A stretch of DNA of 64,000 nucleotides. Source: BMS3ABIN04 sp964553325 (GTDB lineage Bacteria > Bacteroidota > Ignavibacteria > Ignavibacteriales > Melioribacteraceae). The stretch's first letter is position 1; the number at the start of each line of letters is the position of its first letter. The DNA lies in NCBI GenBank assembly GCA_964553325.1, contig CAZKKI010000014.1:8812-72811 (forward strand). Reading direction: 5' to 3'. The translations under genes and the position numbers were made by a program. The notes beneath the pieces are model-generated. The model was given only the letters and a program-made list of their open reading frames with translations. It searched no databases and had not been told where the DNA came from. This document shows positions 54,005 to 62,915 of this stretch, in pieces.

Positions 54005-54012
54005 CAAATATA
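54005..54012 (-). promoter_or_regulatory. -7 promoter box of mnmA
   Basis: Minus-strand TATATTTG, exact TAnnTTTG, 29 bases before the mnmA ATG. Confidence 0.5.
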
Positions 54013-54156
54013 CTTAATTGATTTTCGAGAATCTATTTATTTACTTTTCTAAACCTTTATAAGATTTCTCAACCGAAAAGTTTCTTCAATTTATTTGTGC
54101 GTAAATCCGTTTTTTTTACTAATATTAATTTTTTAATTAACGGTCGAAAGCAAAAA

Positions 54157-54669
54157 ATGGTTGAAAAAATAAAAAACCTATCCCGCAAAGAATTGTTAAA
54201 ACTGGTTGAAGTGTATGCCAAAAACTGGTTGGCACACGACGGATGCTGGTTTCTTTCGGCGGAAGAAACTCACGGGATGGATACCGCAATGGATTTGGAT
54301 ACGAAATCGTGGGAGAAATTTGCCGAAATTGAAGCACGCAGAATCAAAAAAGAATTTAACTTACCCGAAAACGGCGGTCTGAAAGCATTGGAAGAAGCAT
54401 TTAACTACCGTTTGTATGCCGCGATCAACGAACAAAAAACAGAATGGTTGAACGAAAATACTCTTGTTTTTAAAATGGTTAAATGCCGTGTTCAAGCCGC
54501 TCGACATAGAAAAGGCTTACCGTTGTTTCCGTGTAAATCGGTTGGAATTGTAGAGTTTTCAACATTTGCCAAAACAATCGATCCGAGAATCAAAACGGAA
54601 GTTATAAGCTGTCCGCCAGATCCGGTAAAAGATTTTTACTGCGGTTGGAAATTTACAATAGAAGAATAA
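54157..54669 (+). CDS. DUF6125-like protein
   Basis: 170 residues, soluble. Conserved-looking blocks are KNWLAHDGCWFLSAEE, GMDTAMDLDTKSWEKFAEIEARRI, FKMVKCRVQAARHRKGL, FPCKSVGIVEFSTFAKTID and ISCPPDP, with several Cys and His that could bind a metal. I recall the pattern as DUF6125; a hydrolase-like fold has been proposed for relatives but no function is fixed. The ATG at 54157 is chosen because homologous-looking text begins there; the frame extends 20 codons upstream without support. Ends five bases from the convergent glycerate kinase. Confidence 0.7.
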   Translation: MVEKIKNLSRKELLKLVEVYAKNWLAHDGCWFLSAEETHGMDTAMDLDTKSWEKFAEIEARRIKKEFNLPENGGLKALEEAFNYRLYAAINEQKTEWLNENTLVFKMVKCRVQAARHRKGLPLFPCKSVGIVEFSTFAKTIDPRIKTEVISCPPDPVKDFYCGWKFTIEE

Positions 54670-54674
54670 TCGGG

Positions 54675-55799
54675 TTAACTGACAAAAAATCTTTCCGAAA
54701 TTTCCCGTATTGCCAATTCCATGCCTACTTCGAAACGACTAATCGATTCTTCCACGGAAGAAAAATATTTTGACAGTTCAACCGTATAAACATTTTCCAA
54801 TACGGTTTTCGATTGTCCGACAACCAGAATTTTTTTACACTCCGGGTCTGAAAACTCGTTTATAATTATCATCGAGCCTTTGTCCATTAACGTTTGTTCG
54901 TCAACTTTTCCTTCGCCCGTGATTAAAACATCCGGTTCGAGTGATTTTTTACTTATTCCCAATTCATTCCGAATAAAATCGCGGGCTAAAATTATTTTTG
55001 CACCGAAAAAAAATTGAAAGGCGGCAGCCAAACCACCTCCGGCACCGGAAAGTGCAGTTTCGTTTCGTGCTCCCGCAACTTTCAAAATATCGGAAAATCC
55101 GTTTTCCAAAACTTCTATATCGTTTTTGCTTGCTCCCTTTTGTTCGGCGAAAGTCCGGTTTGCACCTTTTTCACCGAGTAACGGATTATTAACGTCAACA
55201 ACAACCTCTAGTTTAAATCGTAAAGCGGGTTTTTCCCATTTTAACGAATTTACTTTACTGAAATTCACAGGATAAGGTTCAACCGGTTTTCCGTGTTTAT
55301 CAAATAATTTCATCCCGAAAGCGGAGCACATTCCGATACCCAAATCGCTTGTACCCGTTCCACCTATTCCGATAACAACTTTTTCAATTTCTTTTTGCTC
55401 AAATTTTTCTAAATTCAGCAACAATTCACCTAAACCGAACGAATTCAACCGTAAAGGATTTCTTTTATTTTGGGGTATGACTTTTAACCCGAGCACCGAT
55501 GCGGATTCTATGTAAACGGTTTTATTTCGCTCGGAATATTCCACTTTAACGGTTAATTTATCTTTTCCCCAAGGCGTAAGAATATCGAATTTCATTTTGT
55601 CGGTATTGTGATAAAACGAACATACTTTGGCGAAACCGTCTCCACCATCTGAAATCGGTTTCGTTATAATTTTGAAGTTAGAAATTGCCTTGTTGCGTAA
55701 GTTTTTATCCAACAACGAGGTTATTAAATTAGCAGCCGATACCGAATCCGTGCATTCCTTATAGCTGTTCGGTGCGACCAGAATAAGTTTCTCGGTCAT
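54675..55799 (-). CDS. Glycerate kinase
   Basis: 374 residues, GarK/GlxK-type (glycerate 2-kinase). The start LILVAPNSYKECTDSVSAANLI, ISDGGDGFAKV, VIGIGGTGTSDLGIGMCSAFG and SGAGGGLAAAFQFFFGA and LITGEGKVDEQTL are the family landmarks. It phosphorylates D-glycerate to feed glycolysis. Six bases downstream of the HIT gene, in the same direction. Confidence 0.93.
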   Translation of the reverse strand: MTEKLILVAPNSYKECTDSVSAANLITSLLDKNLRNKAISNFKIITKPISDGGDGFAKVCSFYHNTDKMKFDILTPWGKDKLTVKVEYSERNKTVYIESASVLGLKVIPQNKRNPLRLNSFGLGELLLNLEKFEQKEIEKVVIGIGGTGTSDLGIGMCSAFGMKLFDKHGKPVEPYPVNFSKVNSLKWEKPALRFKLEVVVDVNNPLLGEKGANRTFAEQKGASKNDIEVLENGFSDILKVAGARNETALSGAGGGLAAAFQFFFGAKIILARDFIRNELGISKKSLEPDVLITGEGKVDEQTLMDKGSMIIINEFSDPECKKILVVGQSKTVLENVYTVELSKYFSSVEESISRFEVGMELAIREISERFFVS

Positions 55800-55805
55800 T
55801 TTAAC

Positions 55806-56318
55806 TTAAATATTTGAATCTATTAGTTTATCGATTTCGGCTTTCAGATTTTTCTTTGTTTCGAGAAGATCTTGCGAAATGATTTTAACTTCACCTAAAA
55901 CAGGCATAAAATTGGTATCGCCTTGCCACCGCGGCACAAGATGGAAATGGATATGTTCGTGAATTCCCGCTCCGGCCGCTTTTCCGATATTCGCACCGAA
56001 GTTGAAACCGTGGGGATGCATAACATTTTTAATTGCTTTCATTGCCAATTTGTTTAGTTGCATAATCTCCATAATTTCATCGTCGCTTAGCTCCAAAGGG
56101 TCGCTTGTGTGCCGGTTCGGAATTATCATCAAATGTCCGTTGTTGTACGGATACAAGTTCAGCATTATAAAAGATGTTTTGCCTTTATAAACAACAAGAC
56201 TTTCCTTGTCGTCCGTATTTTCGTTAACCGCGTTACAAAAAACGCATTCGTCTTCATCCGATTTATTTTTAAATGATTCGATATAATTCGAACGCCAGGG
56301 CGACCACATTTTTTTCAT
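55806..56318 (-). CDS. HIT-family hydrolase
   Basis: 170 residues. The histidine triad is HEHIHFHLVPRW (HxHxH), with NLYPYNNGHLMIIPNRHTSDPLEL preceding. Histidine-triad proteins cleave nucleotide phosphoanhydrides or AMP-linked compounds (Ap4A-phosphorylase-like type by length). N-terminal CVFCNAVNENT has a CxxC that may bind zinc. A GAGGT element precedes the ATG. Confidence 0.92.
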   Translation of the reverse strand: MKKMWSPWRSNYIESFKNKSDEDECVFCNAVNENTDDKESLVVYKGKTSFIMLNLYPYNNGHLMIIPNRHTSDPLELSDDEIMEIMQLNKLAMKAIKNVMHPHGFNFGANIGKAAGAGIHEHIHFHLVPRWQGDTNFMPVLGEVKIISQDLLETKKNLKAEIDKLIDSNI

Positions 56319-56335
56319 AATTACCTCGAAATTAA

Positions 56336-56362
56336 AAAGGCGGAAGAAAATCCCCCGCCTTT
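56336..56362 (-). terminator. Terminator after the EF-G-like gene
   Basis: Minus strand AAAGGCGG pairs with CCGCCTTT over a short loop, then TT. Between the EF-G-like stop and the HIT start codon. Confidence 0.75.
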
Positions 56363-56380
56363 AATTCAGATCAAATGCTA

Positions 56381-58471
56381 TTATTCTTCTTCTTTGGCTT
56401 TTTTGTATTCCTCGATAATTTTAGCTTCGATCTCTTTCGGAACCATTTCGTAATGAGAGAATTTTCTGAAATGGATACCTCTACCTGAAGTCAAGCTTCT
56501 TAAATGAGTTGAATACTTATACAATTCCGCCAAAGGAATTTTCGCTTTGATAATTTGGAAAGGTCCTTCGGAATCCATACCCGATATTTTTCCGCGTCTG
56601 CTCGAAATATCACCCATAACATCGCCCATAAATTCTTCCGGTACTTTAACGGTTACATCGTAAATCGGTTCGAGTATAATCGGGTTAGCTTCCAAAAACC
56701 CTTTTTTAAATGCATTCGAAGAAGCAATTTTAAACGAGATTTCATCCGAATCGACTGCGTGGAATTTACCGTCGAACAAAGTAACTTTAACATCTATCAC
56801 TTTACTTCCGGTTAATATTCCTTTTTCCATTGTTTCGCGGATACCTTTTTCTACCGCCGGAATAAAACGACTCGGTACAACTCCGCCAACAATTGCGTCA
56901 ACAAATTCGAAACCGGCACCGCGCGGTAACGGTTCGAGTTTTAAGAATACGTGTGCGAATTGTCCTCTACCGCCCGATTGTTTTTTGTGTTTATATTCGG
57001 CGCTTTCGCATGTTCCGCGAATTGTTTCACGGTACGGTATTCTCGGTTCAACCAAATCCACTTCAACATGATATCTTTCTTTCAGTACTTTAACGGCCAG
57101 CGAAAGTTGGAGTTCGCCTTGACCGGAAACGATGGTTTGCTTCAGCTCCGGATCGAAATTGACCGAGAAAGTCGGATCTTCTTCATGAATCGTATGCAAT
57201 CCCGACGATATTTTATCTTCATCGCCTTTTGCTTTCGGAATAATCGCTCCTCTTATAACCGGTTCGGGAAAATCAATATCGGGCAATTTAACCGTGAACG
57301 ATTTGGAACAAAGCGTATCGCCGGTATGAGTATCTTTCAATTTAACAACCGCACCGATGTCACCGGCATTTATTTTGCTTACCTCTTTCCTGTGTTTTCC
57401 GTTAATTACAAAGAGCTGACCGATTCTTTCCGTTTTATTTCTGTTAACGTTAAGCATATCCATTCCGGCAGTGATTTTACCGGAATATACTTTAAAAATC
57501 GAAAGTTCTCCGACGTGTTGTTCGTTCATCGATTTGAATACTTGCAAAACCGGTTCACCGTTAATATCACAAGGAACTTTTACCTTTTCGTTTTTGCCAA
57601 CCAATTCGGCTTCCGGTGCTTCCCTATCCGCCGGCGACGGAAAATATTTAGCCGCAAAGGTTAGAAAGTTATTTATACCGGCAGCTTTATCGGCCGAAAC
57701 GGCAAAAACCGGAACTAAACCGCCGGAAATAATTGCACTTTTCAAACCGTTCTTCAAATCTTCTTCTTCAAGTGTTTCGTTTTCGAAAAATTTCTCCATT
57801 AACTCTTCGGAAGATTCTGCAACTTTTTCGATTAATTCTTTATGCAAACTTTCGGCTTTATCTTTAAGTTCGGCCGGAATTTCTTTTTCTTCCACTTTTT
57901 TCGAACCCGGTTCACCGAAAGTGTATGCTTTCATTGTTATAACATCAACAACAGTATCAAAACCGTTACCTTCTTTTACGGGAAAAGTAATTACCGTTGC
58001 ATCTTGACTCAAACGGTCTTTGCACATATTTACCGTGTCATCGAACTTGGAATGTTCGTTATCAATTTTATTGACAATTATAGCCGCAGGTAAATTTTGT
58101 TTTTTAACATAATCCCAAGCCGATTCCGTACCGACTTCAACACCTTCGGCTGCTTTTACTACCGCAACGGCAGTATCAACTACGTGCAGACTGCTGGCAA
58201 CGTGACCGATGAAATCGGAATAACCGGGTGTATCGATTATGTTCAATTTTACATTATCCCATTCAATATGTAACGGGGTAGCGGCAATAGAGATTTGTCT
58301 TTCTATCTCGTTCGCTGAAAAGTCCGATGTAGTATTTCCTTCTTCAACTTTACCAATTCTATTAATTTCACCTCCGGTAAACAGTATTACTTCCGAAAGA
58401 GAAGTTTTACCGCTACCGCCATGACCAATTAACGCCATATTTCTGATTGATTCGGCAACAAATTCTTTCAA
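56381..58471 (-). CDS. Elongation factor G-like GTPase
   Basis: 696 residues, EF-G/FusA2 class. G1 is GHGGSGKTSLSE instead of the usual AHVDAGKTT; G2 and G3 (IIDTPGYSDF) follow, then G4 NKID, and domains III-V including PIPYRETI-like (EPRIPYRETIRG) and PRGAGFEFVDAIVGG. It is likely the EF-G paralogue of Bacteroidota, possibly for ribosome recycling or stress rather than normal translocation. The start is TTG at 58471, preceded by GGAGGG; an alternative upstream TTG sits before the ribosome site and is unlikely. Followed by a terminator. Confidence 0.87.
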   Translation of the reverse strand: MKEFVAESIRNMALIGHGGSGKTSLSEVILFTGGEINRIGKVEEGNTTSDFSANEIERQISIAATPLHIEWDNVKLNIIDTPGYSDFIGHVASSLHVVDTAVAVVKAAEGVEVGTESAWDYVKKQNLPAAIIVNKIDNEHSKFDDTVNMCKDRLSQDATVITFPVKEGNGFDTVVDVITMKAYTFGEPGSKKVEEKEIPAELKDKAESLHKELIEKVAESSEELMEKFFENETLEEEDLKNGLKSAIISGGLVPVFAVSADKAAGINNFLTFAAKYFPSPADREAPEAELVGKNEKVKVPCDINGEPVLQVFKSMNEQHVGELSIFKVYSGKITAGMDMLNVNRNKTERIGQLFVINGKHRKEVSKINAGDIGAVVKLKDTHTGDTLCSKSFTVKLPDIDFPEPVIRGAIIPKAKGDEDKISSGLHTIHEEDPTFSVNFDPELKQTIVSGQGELQLSLAVKVLKERYHVEVDLVEPRIPYRETIRGTCESAEYKHKKQSGGRGQFAHVFLKLEPLPRGAGFEFVDAIVGGVVPSRFIPAVEKGIRETMEKGILTGSKVIDVKVTLFDGKFHAVDSDEISFKIASSNAFKKGFLEANPIILEPIYDVTVKVPEEFMGDVMGDISSRRGKISGMDSEGPFQIIKAKIPLAELYKYSTHLRSLTSGRGIHFRKFSHYEMVPKEIEAKIIEEYKKAKEEE

Positions 58472-58503
58472 GATTTCCCTCCGCAAAAAATTTAGTTACT
58501 AAA

Positions 58504-58881
58504 TTAACTTTTTAATCTATGCCAAAATGCTGCAACTCCTTTTGAAATAGCGGACAAATTATCAATTAAGTCAATAACAGGGTTAGCCGCTTTGGATTTG
58601 ATATTTTTCAAGGAGAGCATTGAGATTGTTTTCCGTACGTCTTCGATAGAAGAACCCACAGCTTTAACCTCTTGTTCGGCAATGTTTACAACGTTATTTG
58701 CCTTTTCGGTTACTTCTTGCAGGTTGTCGAGAATGGGGTTTAGTCGCGTACGAAAATCATCGACGGCGCCTTCCAAATTTGAAAGCGCCGCATTGAATTT
58801 CTTTAATGTAATTATCAAATAAATTCCGAGTGCTATAGCCACCAGAATTAATATTATCAGCAAGATATCCGTAATTCCCAT
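58504..58881 (-). CDS. DUF948-like membrane-anchored protein
   Basis: 125 residues: one N-terminal membrane helix (ITDILLIILILVAIALGIYLIITL), then a coiled-coil region (SNLEGAVDDFRTRLNPILDNLQEVTEKANN) with a DUF948-like layout. Function unknown; members are envelope-associated. Five bases after the YtxH-type gene and before the EF-G-like gene, same strand. Confidence 0.8.
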   Translation of the reverse strand: MGITDILLIILILVAIALGIYLIITLKKFNAALSNLEGAVDDFRTRLNPILDNLQEVTEKANNVVNIAEQEVKAVGSSIEDVRKTISMLSLKNIKSKAANPVIDLIDNLSAISKGVAAFWHRLKS

Positions 58882-58886
58882 ACCGA

Positions 58887-59306
58887 TTATGCTTTTTCTT
58901 TAGCGGATTTGTAAGTTTCTACACCGGCTTTAATTGCCGTTTTCAATTTTTCGCCTTCTTCTTCCACTTTGGATTTTCCGGTATCGAGATAAGTGGAAGT
59001 TTTTTCTTTCGCTTCCTTAAGAATTTTTTCAGCTTCTTTAAGAAGTGCATCCACTTTTACTTTTGCATCGGCAACAAGTTTTTCGGATTTTTTCTTACCG
59101 TCGTTTATCAATTCGTTGGCTTTGCCTTTTGCTTCTTCAATAACATTTTCCGCATCTTCAAAGAAGTCCTCCGATTTTTCTCTCAAATCGCGTCTCAGCT
59201 CGCTACCCGATTTAGGAGCATAAAGCAGAGCTATAATAGAGCCAACAATCGTTCCGGTAAGAAATCCTACTATCAGACCTCTTCCTAATCCATTGTCGTC
59301 TTGCAT
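58887..59306 (-). CDS. YtxH-like stress/envelope protein
   Basis: 139 residues. N-terminal membrane helix GLIVGFLTGTIVGSIIALLYAPKSGSELRRDL is the YtxH motif (helix, then APKSGxExRxxL). The rest is a long, lysine/glutamate-rich coiled coil. YtxH proteins are linked to general stress responses. Paired with the DUF948-like gene. Similar pairs occur in other Gram-negative envelopes. Confidence 0.85.
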   Translation of the reverse strand: MQDDNGLGRGLIVGFLTGTIVGSIIALLYAPKSGSELRRDLREKSEDFFEDAENVIEEAKGKANELINDGKKKSEKLVADAKVKVDALLKEAEKILKEAKEKTSTYLDTGKSKVEEEGEKLKTAIKAGVETYKSAKEKA

Positions 59307-59407
59307 AATTACCTCCGTTAATTTTATTTAAAAATCTAAGTTAATAATAATAACACAACATTCTAAAATCAAGCAAATAAAGAAAAGGAATCATCCTTTA
59401 TACAACA

Positions 59408-60727
59408 TTATTTCATATTTTTCACCAATTCGGCTGCGAATTGTGAACATTTTACTTTTTTAGCTCCTTTCATTTGCCGTGCGAAATCGTAAGTTACAAC
59501 TTTGGAACGAATGGTTTTACTCATCGATTTTTCAATCATATCAGCAGCTTTCTTCCATCCGAGATAATTTAACATCATAACACCGGAAAGAATAAGAGAA
59601 CCCGGATTCACTTTATCTTGACCGGCGTATTTAGGTGCGGTTCCATGAGTAGCCTCAAAAAGTCCGTACTGGTAACTAATATTGGCACCCGGAGCTATAC
59701 CGAGACCGCCAACTTGTGCGGCAGCTGCGTCTGACAAATAATCTCCGTTAAGGTTAGAAGTAGCTATCACATCGTATTCGTCGGGTCTTAATAATAATTG
59801 TTGAAACATTTGATCGGCAATTCTATCTTTGATAACGATCCTTCCTCCCGGATCACCGGCTTTTTTTCCGCCTCTCAATTTTTTGAAAGCCCCGGGTTTT
59901 GTCATCGGCGTAACGCCGTCCGGACCTTTTACTTGATCCCATAGCTCGTCTTCCGTAATAACATAATCTCTGAATTCCTTAACCGCAATTTCGTAACCCC
60001 AATCTTTAAAAGCGCCTTCGGTAAATTTCATAATGTTACCTTTATGAACGAGGGTTACACTTTTTCTGTTATTTTCGATTGCATATTCAATGGCTTTTTT
60101 AACAAGGCGTTGAGTACCGAATTTACTTATCGGTTTAATTCCTATACCGGAACCTTTTCTTATTTCTTTTTTTGCTTTGTTACTTATAAATTCGATAACT
60201 TCTCTGGCTGCTTTTGTGTTAGCTTTGAATTCTATTCCCGCATAAACGTCTTCGGTATTTTCACGGAAAATTACGATATCCAATTTCTGCGGTTCCCTCA
60301 TCGGAGACGGTGTACCGCTGTAATATTTAACGGGGCGGACACATGCAAATAAATCCAGAATTTGTCTGAGAGAAACATTCAGACTTCTTATTCCACCGCC
60401 GACCGGAGTTGTAAGAGGACCTTTAATTGCAATAATAAATTCCTTAATCGCTTCAATCGTTTCATCGGGTAGCCAAGTATTTTTACCGTAAACTTTAACG
60501 GCTTTCTCTCCGGCGTATATTTCCATCCACTCGATTTTCTTTTTACCTTTATATGCTTTTTCAACCGCAGCATCAAGAACCATTTTTGTTGCTCTCCAAA
60601 TATCGGGGCCAATACCGTCGCCTTCAATAAAAGGAATTATCGGATTATCTGGCACATTCAACTTTCCTTTTACTACTTTAATTTTTTCTCCTTGTGCGGG
60701 TACTTTAATTTTCTTGTACTTTGCCAT
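59408..60727 (-). CDS. icd: NADP-dependent isocitrate dehydrogenase
   Basis: 439 residues. Oxidises isocitrate to 2-oxoglutarate in the TCA cycle; the reverse is needed if the reductive cycle runs. Motifs: IPFIEGDGIGPDIWRATK, GGGIRSLNVSLRQILDLF with the substrate loop, IVIFRENTEDVYAGIEF, VIATSNLNGDYLSDAAAAQVGGLGIAPGANI, and FEATHGTAPKYAGQDKVNPGSLI. The start is the ATG at 60727 with AGGAG upstream. Its first 23 bases overlap the end of the flippase-like gene. Confidence 0.94.
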   Translation of the reverse strand: MAKYKKIKVPAQGEKIKVVKGKLNVPDNPIIPFIEGDGIGPDIWRATKMVLDAAVEKAYKGKKKIEWMEIYAGEKAVKVYGKNTWLPDETIEAIKEFIIAIKGPLTTPVGGGIRSLNVSLRQILDLFACVRPVKYYSGTPSPMREPQKLDIVIFRENTEDVYAGIEFKANTKAAREVIEFISNKAKKEIRKGSGIGIKPISKFGTQRLVKKAIEYAIENNRKSVTLVHKGNIMKFTEGAFKDWGYEIAVKEFRDYVITEDELWDQVKGPDGVTPMTKPGAFKKLRGGKKAGDPGGRIVIKDRIADQMFQQLLLRPDEYDVIATSNLNGDYLSDAAAAQVGGLGIAPGANISYQYGLFEATHGTAPKYAGQDKVNPGSLILSGVMMLNYLGWKKAADMIEKSMSKTIRSKVVTYDFARQMKGAKKVKCSQFAAELVKNMK

Positions 60728-61691
60728 TTTTGTCTCCTGCATTTAAGTTAATAATTATTTTTTCATTTAATTTTTTTCGGAAAACCATTAAAGAAAAAAC
60801 GCCTAAAATAATTGAAAACCACAAAGTTACTGTTCTTATTAAAAAAGTAACCGCAACGGCGTTTCCTTTCGTAAGACCTTGTTCAATAATCATAAATGTC
60901 AGTGAACCTTCCGTAACTCCCAACCCGGCGGGCAACATTGAAATCGCACCGACAATCATTGAAAAGGAATAAATAAAAATCGACAAAAATATCGAAATTT
61001 CTTTATCAAAATTACTTAGAATTATATAAAATCCAAAACATTCAACCAACCAAGAAATTAAACTTAGAAAAAACATCTTCACCAAAGGTAGAGGTCTTAA
61101 TAATTTATACGAGCTCAGATACGAATCTCTTAATTTACCAATATGGTTTCTTAAAATTTTAACTTTTCCTAATTGGTCGATTAATTTCAATGATATATTT
61201 TTCCGGCTAATTAGAAATGTGATGCCGAGGAAAAATACAGCTGTAATAACGATTAAAATTACATCTTTGTTAAAAACAAATGCGCCAACCAAAGCAAGGA
61301 ATATAAGTGACAAAAATTCCGTTACCCTTTCTGCAAATATAATCGGGGCAGATTTTCTTACCGGATAACCGTTTATTCGGTTTAACCAATACGATTTTAT
61401 AAAATCTCCGACTTTTCCAGGTGTTATACTTAGAGCTAAAGATGAAGCGAAAATACCAAAAGAATCATTTTTTGCAATTTCTATATTAAGAAGGTTAACG
61501 TAATAATCCCATTTAAGAAATTTCGTATATAAGTTAAGAAGTGATAAGAGCAATAATGCCGGTATGAGAGTCCAACTAAACCTTAAAAACGAATTGTAAA
61601 GAGAATCGAAATCCGCATAAACAGAAAGAACAAGATAGACAACGGCTGAAAAAATAATGTAGAAAACTATATTTTTTTTCAGCCTTTCCAA
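60705..61691 (-). CDS. UPF0104/flippase-like membrane protein
   Basis: 328 residues, about seven or eight membrane helices. The pattern ITPGKVGDFIKSYWLNRINGYPVRKSAPIIFAERVTEFLSL, and SMLPAGLGVTEGSLTFMI, is that of the LPG-synthase membrane domain (UPF0104/DUF46-like), used by lipid or polyprenyl-linked flippases. No catalytic domain is attached. The start is TTG at 61691, one base after the maf stop; AAGGAA lies upstream, within maf. The gene ends inside icd by 23 bases. Confidence 0.83.
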   Translation of the reverse strand: MERLKKNIVFYIIFSAVVYLVLSVYADFDSLYNSFLRFSWTLIPALLLLSLLNLYTKFLKWDYYVNLLNIEIAKNDSFGIFASSLALSITPGKVGDFIKSYWLNRINGYPVRKSAPIIFAERVTEFLSLIFLALVGAFVFNKDVILIVITAVFFLGITFLISRKNISLKLIDQLGKVKILRNHIGKLRDSYLSSYKLLRPLPLVKMFFLSLISWLVECFGFYIILSNFDKEISIFLSIFIYSFSMIVGAISMLPAGLGVTEGSLTFMIIEQGLTKGNAVAVTFLIRTVTLWFSIILGVFSLMVFRKKLNEKIIINLNAGDKNGKVQEN

Positions 61692-61692
61692 A

Positions 61693-62271
61693 TTATACTA
61701 TTTCCTTTATACGTGTATACAATTTTGAAAGAGGAAGACCTACAACATTGTAATAACACCCGATTATTTTACGAATGAAAACCGCACCGAAATCATCTTG
61801 TATTCCGTAAGCACCGGCTTTATCGAGCGGGCTTCCGGTTTTAACGTATTCTTCAATTTCAATATCGGATAGTTTTCTGAAGAAAACGGCGGTTTTTTCA
61901 TAATCTACAATAAACTTTTTTTTGTGCGTATTGTAAATGGCGAATCCGGTATATACGAAATGCTTTTTATTGCTCAGTTTTTTTAATATTCGCTTAGCTT
62001 CATCGGAATTTTTAGGTTTCCCGATTATTTCCTTGTTCAAAACTACAATCGTATCCGCTGTTATAATAATACCGGTTGATATTTTCCTTTGCGCCAACAT
62101 CATTTTTTCTCTGGCAAGACGTTTTACCGTTCTAACCGGATGCTCGCCGTCGGTTAACTCTTCATTCAAATCGACCGAGAACGATTTAAAATTAAGATTT
62201 AATAATTTAATAAGTCTTCTTCTACGCGGAGACTTCGATGCGAGGTAAAAAGTATAATCGTTAATGTTCAT
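61693..62271 (-). CDS. maf: Maf-type nucleoside triphosphate pyrophosphatase
   Basis: 192 residues. Removes non-canonical nucleotides (dTTP/UTP or m7GTP pyrophosphatase types). Signature YLASKSPRRRRLIKLL at residues 9-24; ITADTIVVLNKEIIGKP holds the metal site, and YVKTGSPLDKAGAYGIQDDFGAVFI is the second block. Upstream of the flippase-like gene, co-directional. Confidence 0.93.
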   Translation of the reverse strand: MNINDYTFYLASKSPRRRRLIKLLNLNFKSFSVDLNEELTDGEHPVRTVKRLAREKMMLAQRKISTGIIITADTIVVLNKEIIGKPKNSDEAKRILKKLSNKKHFVYTGFAIYNTHKKKFIVDYEKTAVFFRKLSDIEIEEYVKTGSPLDKAGAYGIQDDFGAVFIRKIIGCYYNVVGLPLSKLYTRIKEIV

Positions 62272-62332
62272 TTATAAAAAAAAATTTTTGAAATTTGGGA
62301 GGGATCAGGTTTTTTAGCACACTGCAAGTCAA

Positions 62333-62740
62333 TTATCTGAATAAAGCTTTAATACTTCCCCATGTTCGCTTAACACTTGAAACGCCGTTATGTGTAACAA
62401 AAGCAAAGATAGGTTCCGACCGGCTGCCGTCAGTATCCACGATTATTAAAGCATACGCATAAAAAGATTCATTCGTTTTATATGCATTTTCATCGATGTA
62501 AGTATATTCAGAATTATCTCCTTTTGCTTCAACAACAGCAATCTGTGCTAGATGATCTCTATCGGGACCTCTAAATATAACGAACTCTTTTACATTTTCT
62601 TCGTTTAGTGTTTGCCAGGTAAGTACAATATTGTCTCCGCTGCTTACCGCATTAAAATATTGTATGAAAGCTCCCCCGAATATCACGAATTGGGTAAAAA
62701 GAAACACAAGGGTAAAACGGATGAGTTTTTTCTTTTTCAT
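62333..62740 (-). CDS. Secreted protein with a fibronectin type III-like domain
   Basis: 135 residues, beginning MKKKKLIRFTLVFLFTQFVIF, a signal peptide or N-terminal anchor. The remainder reads IVLTWQTLNEENVKEFVIFRG ... YTYIDENAY ... YAYALIIVDTDGSRSEPIF, the layout of a fibronectin III-type domain. Function unknown. The start is the ATG at 62740, since the frame runs on upstream without support. Confidence 0.65.
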   Translation of the reverse strand: MKKKKLIRFTLVFLFTQFVIFGGAFIQYFNAVSSGDNIVLTWQTLNEENVKEFVIFRGPDRDHLAQIAVVEAKGDNSEYTYIDENAYKTNESFYAYALIIVDTDGSRSEPIFAFVTHNGVSSVKRTWGSIKALFR

Positions 62741-62915
62741 ACTACTAATATATTTTATCGAGATATGTTTGTCAAGTTTTTCCATAAAAAAAATTATCAA
62801 TCGAAAGTTTTATTATCGTTTATTTTTCAAAATAATATAGTGCTACTACTTGATTTTTATAATGTAAAATGCATATTTTAGAGAATTATAATTCACACCT
62901 AAAAAGGAGCTCGCT

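Noticed and set aside
56951..57664. A 237-residue plus-strand reading frame
   Set aside because: Shadow of the EF-G-like gene, Phe/Arg/Asn-rich, no family pattern.
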